Assembly: GCA_031546825.1 (NCBI GenBank) | Contig: JAVBJU010000003.1 | Coordinates: forward strand, 62,001 to 126,000 | DNA length: 64,000 bases | Reading direction: 5' to 3' | From: Hohaiivirga sp031546825 | GTDB lineage: Bacteria; Pseudomonadota; Alphaproteobacteria; Rhizobiales; Beijerinckiaceae | In this document: positions 1 through 9,092 of the stretch, piece by piece | Numbering within the stretch: position 1 is the first letter of the stretch | Layout of the letters: each line of letters starts with the position of its first letter | The notes under the pieces: generated by a model | What the model saw: only the letters and a program-made list of their open reading frames with translations | Told to the model about the DNA's origin: nothing | Databases searched by the model: none | Position numbers and translations under genes: made by a program

Positions 1-62
1 ATGGCTTTGCCGACTTCGGCCCGAATATCATTAACGATGGCGCCGACGTGCTGAAGTTCCAT
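1..62 (-). CDS. MoxR-family AAA+ ATPase, N-terminal fragment
   Basis: Only the first 20 or so codons lie in the window; the gene continues past the left edge. The start codon at 62 has a purine-rich ribosome site (GGAAGAGAGAG) about ten bases upstream. The fragment contains IVNDIRAEVGKA, which resembles the N-terminus of MoxR ATPases just before their Walker A region. It overlaps the end of the DUF4350 gene by 32 bases, and DUF4129, DUF4350 and MoxR commonly form one operon with a DUF58 protein. MoxR proteins are thought to act as chaperones for metal-loaded or von Willebrand A-domain proteins. The assignment rests on a short peptide plus context. Confidence 0.55.
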   Translation of the reverse strand, partial: MELQHVGAIVNDIRAEVGKA

Positions 63-1299
63 TCAATATCTCTCTCTTCCAACGGTGGATGTTCTGGGCC
101 GTTTCGAACAGGCGGGTCAGGTTTTGGGGTTTGCCGGCGTCAAAGTCGTCGGTCGCGTGAAGGATGGCTGCGCAGGAGGTGCTAACGCCGCGTGCGTTGC
201 CGATGCCGTCAAGCCAGGCGACCAGTGCGACCTCATCAAGATTGGGAGGTGCGTGCAAGGTGTGCGCCACTGACCGGATGGTCATGCGTACATAGCGTTT
301 GAGACCTCGCGCCTGATGCCCGGCGTAATCGAGCAGACGAGCGCCATTGCTGATCAAACCGCGTTTTCCGAAATCGAGATCCCGGGGTGGAATGCGTGGT
401 GCGCCAAACCGTCCGGTCGCGGCATAGGCTAACACCGCAGCGGTTGCGCAACTGAGCAGGGTGATGATCACAAACGGAAAGCGGAACATTAACTTAATCG
501 GTGAGCCTTCGGCGGCTCGAAAGCCGTGGATGGTCTCGTCAAAAACTATGTGTGCGCTTTTGTCATTGTTATTGGCGGATCGTAATGTATCGATGATGGC
601 GACCATCAACTCGGCATTCCTGCCTTGGCCGAGACCCGCGTTCGAGAGAATGTCAGGGTCTGTCACAACCCAGACTTTCCGGTCGCGACGGTTGGGAGTG
701 ATCAGTTCTCCAACCAGCATGCCATCGCCATCGCCGATGATCGGACGCATCTGCGTAGAGCGCATGAGCTGAATGGTGCCACTTCCGGTGGGCTCAATGC
801 CCAATTCATTGGCATTCCAGTCCTTCGGCCATTCCTTGCGGAAAACGGTGGCGCTCGAGGTCACCAGAGAAACTGCGGCCTGCACATCGTTTAGTGGCAG
901 AGGTTGCGCTTCATTGATCCAGTTTGGATGCGCGGGATCGCGTAGGCCGCGCCATTTGGGCAGCACCACGAGCAGTCGCGGCGCAGTGAGAAGTTTCATG
1001 GTGTCGGCGCTGTAAATCATGCCGAGATCAGGTTCGGCAACGATCAGGGTGCCGCGCGCGCCAACTGCCGCAAGGGTATTGCCAGCGCTGCGGCTGACCG
1101 GTCGCGCCAGCCGGCGCAGCAGGTCGTACAGCCCTGCGTGACCGATCGCGGAGGGCGAATATGTGTTGGGCTTGTATTTGCCCCCTGTGGCGGTTGGGGT
1201 ATTGTCATAGGCATGGAGCAATACCGAAAGCGCAAATAGCGCGACGGCACACGAAACAAGCAGGGCAATTGCCGAACGGGAAAAAGATGCGCCCTTCAT
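31..1299 (-). CDS. DUF4350 domain membrane protein
   Basis: A 422-residue protein with an N-terminal membrane segment (about residues 8-28) and a second near 272-292, leaving a large periplasmic domain between them. Layout and neighbours fit the DUF4350 family, which accompanies MoxR ATPases; its biochemical role is unknown. I chose the start at 1299 because it overlaps the stop of the upstream DUF4129 gene as ATGA, which indicates translational coupling. A longer frame from 1353 would run into that gene. The gene ends 32 bases inside the MoxR gene, so all three are probably one transcript. Confidence 0.75.
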   Translation of the reverse strand: MKGASFSRSAIALLVSCAVALFALSVLLHAYDNTPTATGGKYKPNTYSPSAIGHAGLYDLLRRLARPVSRSAGNTLAAVGARGTLIVAEPDLGMIYSADTMKLLTAPRLLVVLPKWRGLRDPAHPNWINEAQPLPLNDVQAAVSLVTSSATVFRKEWPKDWNANELGIEPTGSGTIQLMRSTQMRPIIGDGDGMLVGELITPNRRDRKVWVVTDPDILSNAGLGQGRNAELMVAIIDTLRSANNNDKSAHIVFDETIHGFRAAEGSPIKLMFRFPFVIITLLSCATAAVLAYAATGRFGAPRIPPRDLDFGKRGLISNGARLLDYAGHQARGLKRYVRMTIRSVAHTLHAPPNLDEVALVAWLDGIGNARGVSTSCAAILHATDDFDAGKPQNLTRLFETAQNIHRWKREILNGTSARRRHR

Positions 1300-2003
1300 G
1301 CTGGCGCTCTCGTGCGCAGGCTTTCCGTCAACGCCATGAAACTGCGGCGGCAAATATCGTATTCCTCGGCCTGCGGTTGGTGGGAACCGAAATAGGAAAT
1401 TTCAACCCGGCTGATGATGTCAGCCAGTGCGGCACGCCCGGCGGGCGGGAGTCCGATACGATGCAATATCTCGCGGCTGGTGAGCGATGAAGCAATGGAA
1501 ATGTCGAGGCGTTGGCGCATTTCACCGACGCTCTGGAGCAGGAGGACATGCATGGCTTCGGCAAAGCTGCCTTGCTGCGCAAGATCATCTGCGGCGATCT
1601 GGGCCTTATCCATGCGCGTGACAAGGGCCTCCGCGTCGGCACTAACCGCGTCGTCGGCGACGAGCCGCCGTGAACGGCTGGTGCTCCAGAGATTGTCGCG
1701 GATGGTCATGAGGATGGTGATTGCCGCGATACCGATTGCAAACCACAGCAGAGCCTGCGCCATACTATCGGAAAGCAACGCGCCACGCGAGTTGTTCGGA
1801 TTGTAGTGGTCAACCGGTTGCGCCTCGACCTTGCCGTCCGGCATGCTGGTTTGCAGATTGAGTGAACGGGTCGCAGCGCGCAGATGGGTTTGGGTTGTTT
1901 CTGATTGGGACGGCTCAACCGCAAAAGTGGGGAGCACTAGAATTGACGCGATGAAAAACACCGCGAAACGCAGCGTCGGCAGAATCCCCCTGATCTGTTT
2001 CAT
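1296..2003 (-). CDS. DUF4129 domain membrane protein
   Basis: A 235-residue protein with an N-terminal signal sequence (about residues 1-29), a membrane segment near 80-96 and a C-terminal helical region of DUF4129 type. The family has no defined reaction; it belongs to MoxR/DUF58/DUF4350 clusters and is probably an envelope component. The start at 2003 is preferred over the upstream ATG at 2081 because the signal peptide begins there and a GGAG ribosome site lies about ten bases before it. It is the first gene of the minus-strand operon. Confidence 0.7.
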   Translation of the reverse strand: MKQIRGILPTLRFAVFFIASILVLPTFAVEPSQSETTQTHLRAATRSLNLQTSMPDGKVEAQPVDHYNPNNSRGALLSDSMAQALLWFAIGIAAITILMTIRDNLWSTSRSRRLVADDAVSADAEALVTRMDKAQIAADDLAQQGSFAEAMHVLLLQSVGEMRQRLDISIASSLTSREILHRIGLPPAGRAALADIISRVEISYFGSHQPQAEEYDICRRSFMALTESLRTRAPA

Positions 2004-2149
2004 CCCGGCCAGTCTCCGAATCTGTTTCGGATATTTGTCCGTGCTTTTTGATGTTTCTTGAACTCTCAAATCACACAGCAACGCTTCAGCATTAATGCAA
2101 AAGCCTTTGCCAGGAAAGTCCCCAGCTCAATGCGCTGCAATTTAGAGGC

Positions 2150-2578
2150 TCATGCGGTGCCGAGCGCCTCGCGCGCATCTTTGCGAATACGCTCGACCAT
2201 TGAGCGCAAGCCGTTGGAGCGTTGCGGCGTAAGGTGTTGCTCCAGGCCGATTTCCGCCAGAGTTTTGATGGGGTCGATGGCCAGTGCCTCCGCCGGCGTC
2301 CTGCCGGAATAGAGTGCGATCATCAGCGCCACGAGGCCGCGCACGATATGGGCATCGCTGTCACCGCGCAGGCGAAGAACGGGTTCCCCGTCTACTTTTT
2401 CGAGACTTTGTGCCAGCCAGACCTGGCTCGCGCATCCCATCACCTTGTTTTCCTGGGTGCGGTCGGCCTCAGGTAACGGCTCCATGCCTTGGCCGAGCTC
2501 TATCAGATAACGATACCGCTCTTCCCAGTCGTCAATGATCTGGAAGTTGTCGATGATCTCTTCAGCGGTCGGGAGCAT
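2150..2578 (-). CDS. sufE: Cysteine desulfuration protein SufE
   Basis: SufE takes persulfide sulfur from the cysteine desulfurase SufS and passes it to the SufBCD scaffold for iron-sulfur cluster assembly in the cytoplasm. The 142-residue product has the usual family length. It carries the sulfur-acceptor cysteine at residue 49 in the motif GCASQVW, followed by the conserved LRGDSDAHIVRG segment. No other suf gene is nearby, as is usual for solitary sufE genes in rhizobia. It is transcribed on its own from the minus strand. Confidence 0.93.
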   Translation of the reverse strand: MLPTAEEIIDNFQIIDDWEERYRYLIELGQGMEPLPEADRTQENKVMGCASQVWLAQSLEKVDGEPVLRLRGDSDAHIVRGLVALMIALYSGRTPAEALAIDPIKTLAEIGLEQHLTPQRSNGLRSMVERIRKDAREALGTA

Positions 2579-2684
2579 GGGTTGTGGTTTCCAGAAGTGG
2601 CGAGGCCCCGTTGCATATAAGGGTGTTCAAGGCCGATGGCGAGCATTGTCATCGGCAATTGAGGCTTTTTATGCACGAATTTTC

Positions 2685-2981
2685 TTATCGCTTGCGGGCG
2701 GTTTGAGGCGGTGCTTCTACCTTGGTGGGGGCGTTGTCACTGCCCGTGACCGGTAACAGGTTGTTGCTAACCTCGTTGAGTATCTGCTTTTTGGCAGTAT
2801 CAGTTACGGTTTTGCGCGCGCTTTCAGGCAAGGTTTGCCACAGCGTGTTTGCGGCACCGGACACGGCTTCGCCAGCCGATTGTTTTCGGGCAGAAGAACT
2901 TTCGGTGGGTGGGTCGTTCCAGGTCGGAGACAGGTATACGATCACGCCGATAACGATGGCACTACGCAAGAGAATTCCCAT
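2685..2981 (-). CDS. Small membrane-anchored protein of unknown function
   Basis: A 98-residue protein with one hydrophobic segment at residues 5-19 followed by a hydrophilic, Ser/Ala/Lys-rich tail, suggesting an N-terminal membrane anchor with a soluble domain. I do not recognise the family, though similar short proteins are common in Hyphomicrobiales. The frame sits alone between sufE and a gene-poor stretch. Its basic C-terminus (QTARKR) is the only other obvious feature. Confidence 0.5.
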   Translation of the reverse strand: MGILLRSAIVIGVIVYLSPTWNDPPTESSSARKQSAGEAVSGAANTLWQTLPESARKTVTDTAKKQILNEVSNNLLPVTGSDNAPTKVEAPPQTARKR

Positions 2982-3387
2982 GCCTCCAGGTTACGGCAAT
3001 TTCCTGCTCAAAGTCTTAACGGGGGAGGTGCCCCGATTTTTTAGGCAATGTTAACTACGATTCCATCGAATTGGGCAGGATGGAACGTGAAGAATTCTTA
3101 TCATATTGAAATATATAATTATTTTATGATTTTGTTCGCTTCTTGTTCTTGCGTGATTTTAGGGTTCGTTTAAGAGCTTTCTGTCACGATGGCATTTCTA
3201 GGAGAAAGGTGTCCCGTGGCAGTCGACAGGAACAATTGGGCAGCAGTGGCGCAATGCGCGTCAATTCCGGCGGAAGCGGCTGAAGAGCGCACCGGTGCTG
3301 CTTTCGCATATGTATCTGCCCATTGTGCCTCACCATCGACACCTGGCCTGCAACGATCAGAATTCCGCCCGAAAGAGGACGTTCAAA
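2982..3387. other. Intergenic region, AT-rich, no convincing gene
   Basis: This 406-base gap has an AT-rich core at about 3085-3145, a plausible promoter zone for the peptidoglycan-binding gene downstream. A frame from 3189 lacks a ribosome site at its ATG. A GTG at 3211 follows an AGGAGAAAG sequence but opens only a 24-codon frame. I see no clear terminator, repeat or RNA gene. Confidence 0.4.
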
Positions 3388-4191
3388 TTGCGTAACGCTC
3401 ATGACTATTCTTACGACAATGAGGACATGTACGCGCCGCCCAAGCGCAAGCCGACGCCGCGCCGCAAGCAGACATTGGCGAACAAAGCCCTGGATGCGGC
3501 AAAGCGCAATCCGAAGCGCTTGGTTTGTGGTATCGCACTGACGGCCGTTGCATCGGTGATCGCGCTCAATGCGCTGGTGATGCAGACATCCCGGCACCCC
3601 GCGCCGATGTTTGCCGCGGCTCCCCCGCAGACGGCAGTGGTGCCTGCACCCATGGTGCCGCCGCCGCGGCCGGTTGAGCAAGCCGCAGCACCGGCACCTG
3701 CCGCCGTTCCCGTTGCGGCTGCCGCGACCGAAAGTGCTCCTCCGGCCCCGCGCGATGTGATTGGTGATATCATCCGGACGGGCAGCACCAATCAGGTCTC
3801 CGCCCAGGTTCCGCGCAGTGCGGTTACAGCCACGGCGCAACCCACGCGGCTTGCTTCTGCAACCGCGCCAGCACCGCGTACCGTAGCTGTGCCCCATCCG
3901 CCGCAGCGTCGCGATGCCATCGGTGACATGATCCGCTCAAGTAATGCGCCAGCAGCCCAGCCCTCAGTCGTAGCGGCTGTGGACGACGTTCAGAAGCGCA
4001 AGATTGCTTCGGTTCAGCAGGCGCTCAATAAGCTCAATTATGGCCCGTTGCCTGCCGACGGCAAAATGGGAGCGGGAACGCAGAAGGCGATCAAGCGCTT
4101 TGAACTTGATCGGTTGCTGCCAGTTACCGGCACACTGAACCCCCAGACACTTGCCGAACTTTCCGCCAAGTCGCGGGTCGCCATTCGCTGA
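3388..4191 (+). CDS. Membrane protein with C-terminal peptidoglycan-binding domain
   Basis: About 267 residues: a basic cytoplasmic N-terminus, one membrane segment (about 44-65), a long Pro/Ala-rich periplasmic linker (about 66-200) and a peptidoglycan-binding type 1 domain (about 208-263) with the typical ADGKMGAGTQKAIKRF pattern. It probably tethers the inner membrane to the cell wall. The start is uncertain: TTG at 3388 has an AGAGGA ribosome site at good spacing, and the first in-frame ATG after it is at 3427. The linker contains two similar segments built on RDxIGDxIR, suggesting an internal duplication. The stop overlaps the next gene as TGATG. Confidence 0.75.
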   Translation: MRNAHDYSYDNEDMYAPPKRKPTPRRKQTLANKALDAAKRNPKRLVCGIALTAVASVIALNALVMQTSRHPAPMFAAAPPQTAVVPAPMVPPPRPVEQAAAPAPAAVPVAAAATESAPPAPRDVIGDIIRTGSTNQVSAQVPRSAVTATAQPTRLASATAPAPRTVAVPHPPQRRDAIGDMIRSSNAPAAQPSVVAAVDDVQKRKIASVQQALNKLNYGPLPADGKMGAGTQKAIKRFELDRLLPVTGTLNPQTLAELSAKSRVAIR

Positions 4192-4535
4192 TGGCCCGCC
4201 TCACTTCCGAATTTTGGGTTTCCGCCTACCTGCGCCGCTGTAACACCGAGGGTGTTGCAGCGGTTTTGCGCCGCCGTGGCGCGGCAGAGGCGGGAGCGAT
4301 TTTCGTGAAGATCGACCGGCTTGACGGCACCGCCGACCTGTTCGGCCCGGCACCGCAGATGGATTACGGGGCCGAGGGGGCCGGGGAAAGACTTTTTGCG
4401 CCTGTTCTGTCGGAGCGCATGTCGCTGGATGTCGAAGAAAAAATGCAACGCGAGATTCGATTTGATGAAGACCTGTGGTGGGTCGAGATTGAAAGCCGCG
4501 ACGGCATGCATTTCCTGACAACGCAGAGCGATTGA
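4191..4535 (+). CDS. DUF1491 family protein
   Basis: A 114-residue cytoplasmic protein resembling the alphaproteobacterial DUF1491 family. The N-terminus (LTSEFWVSAYLRRC), an internal GAIFVKIDR segment and the C-terminal EDLWWVEIESRDG region fit that family, whose function is unknown. Its ATG overlaps the stop of the peptidoglycan-binding gene, so the two are probably co-translated. The length matches the family. Confidence 0.8.
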   Translation: MARLTSEFWVSAYLRRCNTEGVAAVLRRRGAAEAGAIFVKIDRLDGTADLFGPAPQMDYGAEGAGERLFAPVLSERMSLDVEEKMQREIRFDEDLWWVEIESRDGMHFLTTQSD

Positions 4536-4855
4536 CCTGCTTGAAGGCCGCGCCTCGCGTTTTCCGCGGAAGAAAAAGAATTATTGAGCTAGGGCAACGC
4601 GCCGCCGAAAACGCCGTGGTTTCACGCACCTATTGACCAGCGTTCCGCACATTTGGAAAATTAGCCTACAAAACCTTGAATAAATAACGGCTTTGCAGCC
4701 ATCGCCATGCGCTTTTTTGGTGGCCGTACCCAGAAAGATTGCTATGTTGGGCTTGAAAACGCAGCGCTGCGAAATGATGATAACGGTTCGTTAACCATAA
4801 TAGTTTCCGTAGTTATAGCCAGATCACCATCCTGGGATTTTTTGAGGAGGAAAGG
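4536..4855. other. Intergenic region with a CtrA-like half-site
   Basis: This 320-base gap separates the DUF1491 gene from a small reading frame. At 4791-4798 it contains TTAACCAT, which matches the half-site bound by the cell-cycle regulator CtrA in alphaproteobacteria, 58 bases before the small gene. One half-site this short can occur by chance. I see no RNA gene or clear terminator. Confidence 0.3.
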
Positions 4856-5056
4856 ATGACGTGGCATAAAATGCAGAAGCCACCGGCAGAGATCATCCGC
4901 TTCCCGGTGGTTAAAGCCAAGCAACGCAAGGCTGTGATCCTCGATGGTGAAGCTCGTGGACAAGTGCTGCTTTATACGGGTGTGCGATATCACAGGCTGG
5001 ATGGCGTCTGGCACGACGAAAATCATCGACCACGCCGGGGGGGCAGCAGGTCATGA
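4856..5056 (+). CDS. Small protein of unknown function (66 residues)
   Basis: The frame begins right after a very strong ribosome site (GAGGAGGAAAGG), the main reason to believe it is translated. The product is basic, has no membrane segment and is not recognised. It runs 34 bases into the 3' end of the convergent DUF1254 gene, so the C-terminal residues (RPRRGGSRS) are encoded by overlapping DNA. A CtrA-like half-site lies about 58 bases upstream. Confidence 0.5.
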   Translation: MTWHKMQKPPAEIIRFPVVKAKQRKAVILDGEARGQVLLYTGVRYHRLDGVWHDENHRPRRGGSRS

Positions 5057-5673
5057 GGAATGGGGGTATCTGCCTCGGGCTCCGCGACGCGGTCCTCGGC
5101 GGTGAGCAACCGGCATTCGGTCTGGGTGGCGGCCGCTTCAGAAAGCTTGTGATAGCTATATGAGGGTGCTAGCGTGCGAACGGTGGCGAGCCCCTTGGTG
5201 CTCGGCGCGGCGACCTTGATGAGTTCAGAATAAAACTCGTCGTGTTCCCCACTTTGCACCAGCAGGGCCATCTGAGCCTGCGTTGCGACTAGGAAGCCAG
5301 TTTGCCCACGCATCTGTGCTTGATCCGTGACTGAAAAGAACACGTTTCCTTGATGCGCGTGAAACGCGACAGACTCAAACGGAATACCGCTGCCGAGTTT
5401 GACGATGTGGGGACCCGCCGCAAGGTCGTAAGGGCAGGCGACCATGGTTATTGCGGGGTCACGGTAGCGCAGCCAAGTCAGCCCGCCGGTTTCTCCGACT
5501 AAATTGAACGAGTTCTGTTTTTGCTTGTCTGCAATGCTCTGCAGTCGACCGTAGGCATCCCGCTGGGCAAAGCTCGGCATGGCAAGAATAATCGTGATAT
5601 GGACGATCGCGCCGAGAACAAGACCGGCAAGTGTTGCCAGTAAAAGGCGGAAGAGCGGCCTCATGGCAGACAT
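5023..5673 (-). CDS. DUF1254 domain membrane protein
   Basis: A 216-residue protein with an N-terminal membrane segment (about 8-30) and a periplasmic DUF1254 domain. DUF1254 and DUF1214 often occur together, fused or as neighbours, and their function is unknown. Its start lies 13 bases inside the end of the DUF1214 gene, so the penicillin-binding protein, DUF1214 and DUF1254 genes form one operon. This suggests an envelope role. It is the short single-domain version of the family. Confidence 0.8.
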   Translation of the reverse strand: MSAMRPLFRLLLATLAGLVLGAIVHITIILAMPSFAQRDAYGRLQSIADKQKQNSFNLVGETGGLTWLRYRDPAITMVACPYDLAAGPHIVKLGSGIPFESVAFHAHQGNVFFSVTDQAQMRGQTGFLVATQAQMALLVQSGEHDEFYSELIKVAAPSTKGLATVRTLAPSYSYHKLSEAAATQTECRLLTAEDRVAEPEADTPIPHDLLPPRRGR

Positions 5674-6311
5674 TCCAATCGCTCGATTTGCGGCAATAAT
5701 TGTGGCTCGACGGTTATGCGCCCGGCTGCTGCCGGTACGTCGTAAAGGCGTAGCACCAGTACAAAGCGCTCCTGACCGGTGAGCGGCAACCAGTTTCCAG
5801 CCTTGGTCTCATGGCTCAACATGATGGCAAAGCTACCGTCTTCGTTGCGGATAATGTCGCTTGATGTAAACCCTGAACGATCACCGGCGTCTGGCATGAA
5901 GCCCCCGCCCGCGCCGTAGGCGGTGAGTGTCCAGAACCGCGCGCGCGGCATGGTTGCTCCGACCCTGTAAGAGCAGTCCGTATTCAATAAATTGCCCGCA
6001 GTGTCGCGGGTGGCGAGAAGCTCCATGCCCTCGCTGCCGCCGAGCGGAAGCATGGCATCGCGGTTGATCATGGCAAGAGCATACGGGTCGACGGATTCCG
6101 ACCCGACATCCGGCCAGTAGGACCAGGCACCTGCCTTCTCGCGCCCCAGCGGGAAGGCGCCAGTGAGCGCCCAAAAGGCTGAGCCGAAGCCGACGACGAG
6201 GGCGAGAATTACCACATAGACGATGAGGACGGAAAACGACAAAGGCGCATGGACGATGGGGAACAGGGGATAATAGCGTTTGGTACGCACAAGCTCTTCG
6301 TCATATCTCAT
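5661..6311 (-). CDS. DUF1214 domain membrane protein
   Basis: A 216-residue protein with one membrane segment (about 26-50) and a periplasmic DUF1214 domain containing RARFWTLTAYGAGG and a C-terminal region ending in RITVEPQLLP. The start codon overlaps the stop of the penicillin-binding protein gene as ATGA, and the 3' end overlaps the DUF1254 gene by 13 bases. Such tight coupling means the three proteins are probably made in fixed proportion. No enzymatic activity is established for the domain. Confidence 0.82.
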   Translation of the reverse strand: MRYDEELVRTKRYYPLFPIVHAPLSFSVLIVYVVILALVVGFGSAFWALTGAFPLGREKAGAWSYWPDVGSESVDPYALAMINRDAMLPLGGSEGMELLATRDTAGNLLNTDCSYRVGATMPRARFWTLTAYGAGGGFMPDAGDRSGFTSSDIIRNEDGSFAIMLSHETKAGNWLPLTGQERFVLVLRLYDVPAAAGRITVEPQLLPQIERLECLP

Positions 6312-8518
6312 GGCTGCCCCCTCTCGGAGTTGGCCAGTTTGGTTTTGTGCTCTTCTTCCGCAACTTGCGGCCCGGTGCTTTTCCCGACGAGATCGCGCAA
6401 CGCAGTTATGGCATTGAAGGATTGCCGCGACAGGATGCCGGTCGGGACCTCGCGCGCAGCCACCATGCGTGGCTCCGGCTGTGCGGGCTGCCGTTTCGCC
6501 TGCACTTTATCTGGCGTGAAGCCCGGCAGCGGTTTGACGTCGAGGTTGCGATGCGCCGCCGCCATGACATCGTGCCAGATCTGGGCTGGCAGGATGCCGC
6601 CGGTCAGGTTGTTCATGGAGGTGTGGTCGTCGTTGCCGAGCCAGACCGCGCCGGTCATGGTGCCGGTGAACCCGATGAACCAGGCATCGCGATAGTCATT
6701 GGTGGTGCCGGTCTTGCCACCAGCAGGGATGCCCTCGAGTTTCGCACGCCGGGCGGTGCCTGCTTCTATCACACCATTCAACATGAAATTCATATTGGCT
6801 ACCACTTGCGGCGGCAGTACCGGTGGGTCGAGGCGGGTGAAATCATGGCGAAAGAGCACCTCGCCATTCGGAGTATAAACATCAATCGCGAAAACCGGAG
6901 GCGTCTTGTGGCCGCCATTGGCGAAGACGGAAAAGGCCGAAGCCATATCAATTACCAGCACTTCCGCAGAGCCGATGGGCAACGAAGTCTGGTCCTTCAA
7001 TTCTGTCGTCAGGCCCATGGTATGGGCAAGCGCCACAATCTTATCGCGGCCTTGCCGGGCGTTGCCCTTGCCGATCTCCACCGAAAGGCGCACCGCCACG
7101 GTGTTGATGGAGCGGGCAAGCGCACTGGCCAGCGGCATCGCACCACCATAGGAGCGCCCGTAATTTGAAGGGCACCAATTGCCAAGGCAAATCGGGGCGT
7201 CAACCACCTTTGATTGCGGCGTCAGCTTGGGATTGGCGAGGAGGGCGGTGGCATAGACCAGCGGCTTGAAGGATGACCCCGGTTGGCGCAGGGCTTCGGT
7301 GGCGCGGTTGAACTGGCTCTGGCCGTAGTCGCGCCCGCCGACAATGGCGCGCACTGAACCGTCCGCGTCCATGATGACGATGGCACCCTGGGAAACGCGA
7401 TATTGCTTGCCGTATTGATGCAGGGTGTTGTCGAGCGCCTGTTCCGCCGCACTCTGGATGGCCGGGTCGAAGGGCGTCTTGATGACCAGAACATGGTGTG
7501 TGCCGATGACGCCGGACGCGACGAATTTTTTTGTCTGCTCATAGGCCCAGTCGAGATAATACTCGGGCGCGCTGTCAATTTTGCGGTCGATGGGCGTTGC
7601 CGGGTTGCGCAGGGCGGTTTGTATCTGTCCGTCTGTCAGATATCCGGTATCGACCATGTTGCGCAGCACATCGCCCGCGCGGGCTCGCGCCGCTGGCAAA
7701 TTGACATTGGGCGAATACTTGGTGGGCGCTTTGAATAGGCCCGCCAGCATGGCGGTTTCAGCCAAGGTCAAGTCAGAGAGTTTCTTGCCGAAATAATAAT
7801 CAGCGGCAGCGACCACGCCGTGCGCACCGCCGCCCATATAGGCGCGATCAAGATAGAGCTTGAGAATTTCGTTTTTTGAAAAGCGGGTTTCCAACCACAG
7901 CGCGAGAAAGGCTTCACGGATCTTGCGATCAAGGGAGCGCTCATTGGACAGAAACAGGTTCTTGGCGAGTTGCTGGGTGATAGTTGAGCCGCCCTGAACA
8001 ACGCCATCTCCTGCCACATTGACGGTGAGCGCCCGTAAGGTGCCGATGGGGTCGATGCCCCAGTGCTGATGGAAACGGCGGTCTTCGGTGGAGAGCACCG
8101 CCTTAATCAGCAGATCTGGAAAATCCTCGTATTTAACCGAGTCATCGAAGCGCGTGCCGCGATGGCCGATTTCGTTGCCGAAGCGGTCGAGATAGGTGGC
8201 GGTGACGATATTTGCTGCCTCCCATTTGTCGGTTGCATCCCGGAAGGTGGGAATGGCTAAAACGAGCAGCACTGCCATCACGCCGATACAAATGGTGAGG
8301 GCTTCCCCGAACATCTCGGTTATCACGCGCGTTTGGCCGCGGACTTTCAACTTATTGATGATGTCGGCATAAGTGGTCCAGCCGCTGCTGAGCTTTGCGC
8401 CAAGGGTGTACAGCACATTATCCAGCCGCGCGTCGAGGGCGAGCGCGAGCCGCCGAAAGCCGATAATCCGTGTTCTTGGGCGCTGTGAGGACATAGCCGC
8501 TTCGTGATGCTCCCACAT
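6308..8518 (-). CDS. Class A penicillin-binding protein (PBP1 family)
   Basis: A bifunctional murein synthase of about 736 residues. A cytoplasmic N-terminus and one membrane segment (about 75-95) precede a GT51 transglycosylase domain with the EDRRFHQHWGID motif and GGSTITQQLAKN. The transpeptidase domain follows, with SSFK (Ser415, Lys418), SIN and KTGTT motifs. All key residues for glycan polymerisation and cross-linking are present, so it should be active in the periplasm. The start may instead be ATG at 8494, which has a GGGAG site at about 16 bases; the first ATG lacks a clear one. It heads an operon with DUF1214 and DUF1254 genes and is divergent from the YcgN gene. Confidence 0.93.
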   Translation of the reverse strand: MWEHHEAAMSSQRPRTRIIGFRRLALALDARLDNVLYTLGAKLSSGWTTYADIINKLKVRGQTRVITEMFGEALTICIGVMAVLLVLAIPTFRDATDKWEAANIVTATYLDRFGNEIGHRGTRFDDSVKYEDFPDLLIKAVLSTEDRRFHQHWGIDPIGTLRALTVNVAGDGVVQGGSTITQQLAKNLFLSNERSLDRKIREAFLALWLETRFSKNEILKLYLDRAYMGGGAHGVVAAADYYFGKKLSDLTLAETAMLAGLFKAPTKYSPNVNLPAARARAGDVLRNMVDTGYLTDGQIQTALRNPATPIDRKIDSAPEYYLDWAYEQTKKFVASGVIGTHHVLVIKTPFDPAIQSAAEQALDNTLHQYGKQYRVSQGAIVIMDADGSVRAIVGGRDYGQSQFNRATEALRQPGSSFKPLVYATALLANPKLTPQSKVVDAPICLGNWCPSNYGRSYGGAMPLASALARSINTVAVRLSVEIGKGNARQGRDKIVALAHTMGLTTELKDQTSLPIGSAEVLVIDMASAFSVFANGGHKTPPVFAIDVYTPNGEVLFRHDFTRLDPPVLPPQVVANMNFMLNGVIEAGTARRAKLEGIPAGGKTGTTNDYRDAWFIGFTGTMTGAVWLGNDDHTSMNNLTGGILPAQIWHDVMAAAHRNLDVKPLPGFTPDKVQAKRQPAQPEPRMVAAREVPTGILSRQSFNAITALRDLVGKSTGPQVAEEEHKTKLANSERGQP

Positions 8519-8585
8519 ATTTCATGCGATGATCGCCTGATAAGGATTAAGATAGGGCGTTGGTGGAAACAGCAAAACGCGTTAA

Positions 8586-9092
8586 GTGACAAAAAGATTC
8601 AGACGTTCAGGGAAGGACGAGCTTTTGACGGGTGATAACGGGGTTGCTTTCTGGAAACGGAAAACCCTTGAAGACATGACGACCGCGGAATGGGAAAGCC
8701 TCTGTGATGGCTGCGGTCGGTGTTGCCTCGTCAAGCTTGAGGATGAGGACACAGGCATCATCCATTACACCGATGTCGCCTGCACGCTGTTCAACCCCCA
8801 GACCTGCCGCTGCAACGACTATGCTCATCGCCAAAAGCGCGTGCCCGATTGCGTGCGGCTCACCCCCCATGAGGCGCGGACCCTGCCTTGGTTGCCGCAA
8901 ACCTGCGGCTATCGCCGCATCGCCGAGGGCAAGGATTTGCCCGTCTGGCACCCGCTCGTCACAGGCGACCCGGCCTCGACCCGCAAGGCAGGAATTTCGG
9001 CGCACGGGCGCATCGCCGGTATGGAAGAAGAATACACGGTGGATGAGTTGATGGACCGCGTGGTCGAGTGGCCCGGCGAAGATGATGCTTGA
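8586..9092 (+). CDS. YcgN family cysteine-cluster protein (UPF0260)
   Basis: A 168-residue protein with a dense set of conserved cysteines (near residues 40, 43, 46, 47, 66, 74, 76, 89 and 107), including CDGCGRCC, typical of the YcgN/YkgJ zinc- or iron-binding group. Function is unknown. Translation could begin at GTG 8586 or at TTG 8625, which has a better GGAAGGA ribosome site and gives 155 residues. The gene is divergent from the penicillin-binding protein. Its stop codon overlaps a promoter-like CTTGAC. Confidence 0.88.
   Translation: MTKRFRRSGKDELLTGDNGVAFWKRKTLEDMTTAEWESLCDGCGRCCLVKLEDEDTGIIHYTDVACTLFNPQTCRCNDYAHRQKRVPDCVRLTPHEARTLPWLPQTCGYRRIAEGKDLPVWHPLVTGDPASTRKAGISAHGRIAGMEEEYTVDELMDRVVEWPGEDDA

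Noticed and set aside
3184..3897. Minus-strand frame of 237 codons over the peptidoglycan-binding gene
   Set aside because: The product is Arg/Gly/Cys-rich noise, antisense to a gene with a membrane segment and a recognisable domain.
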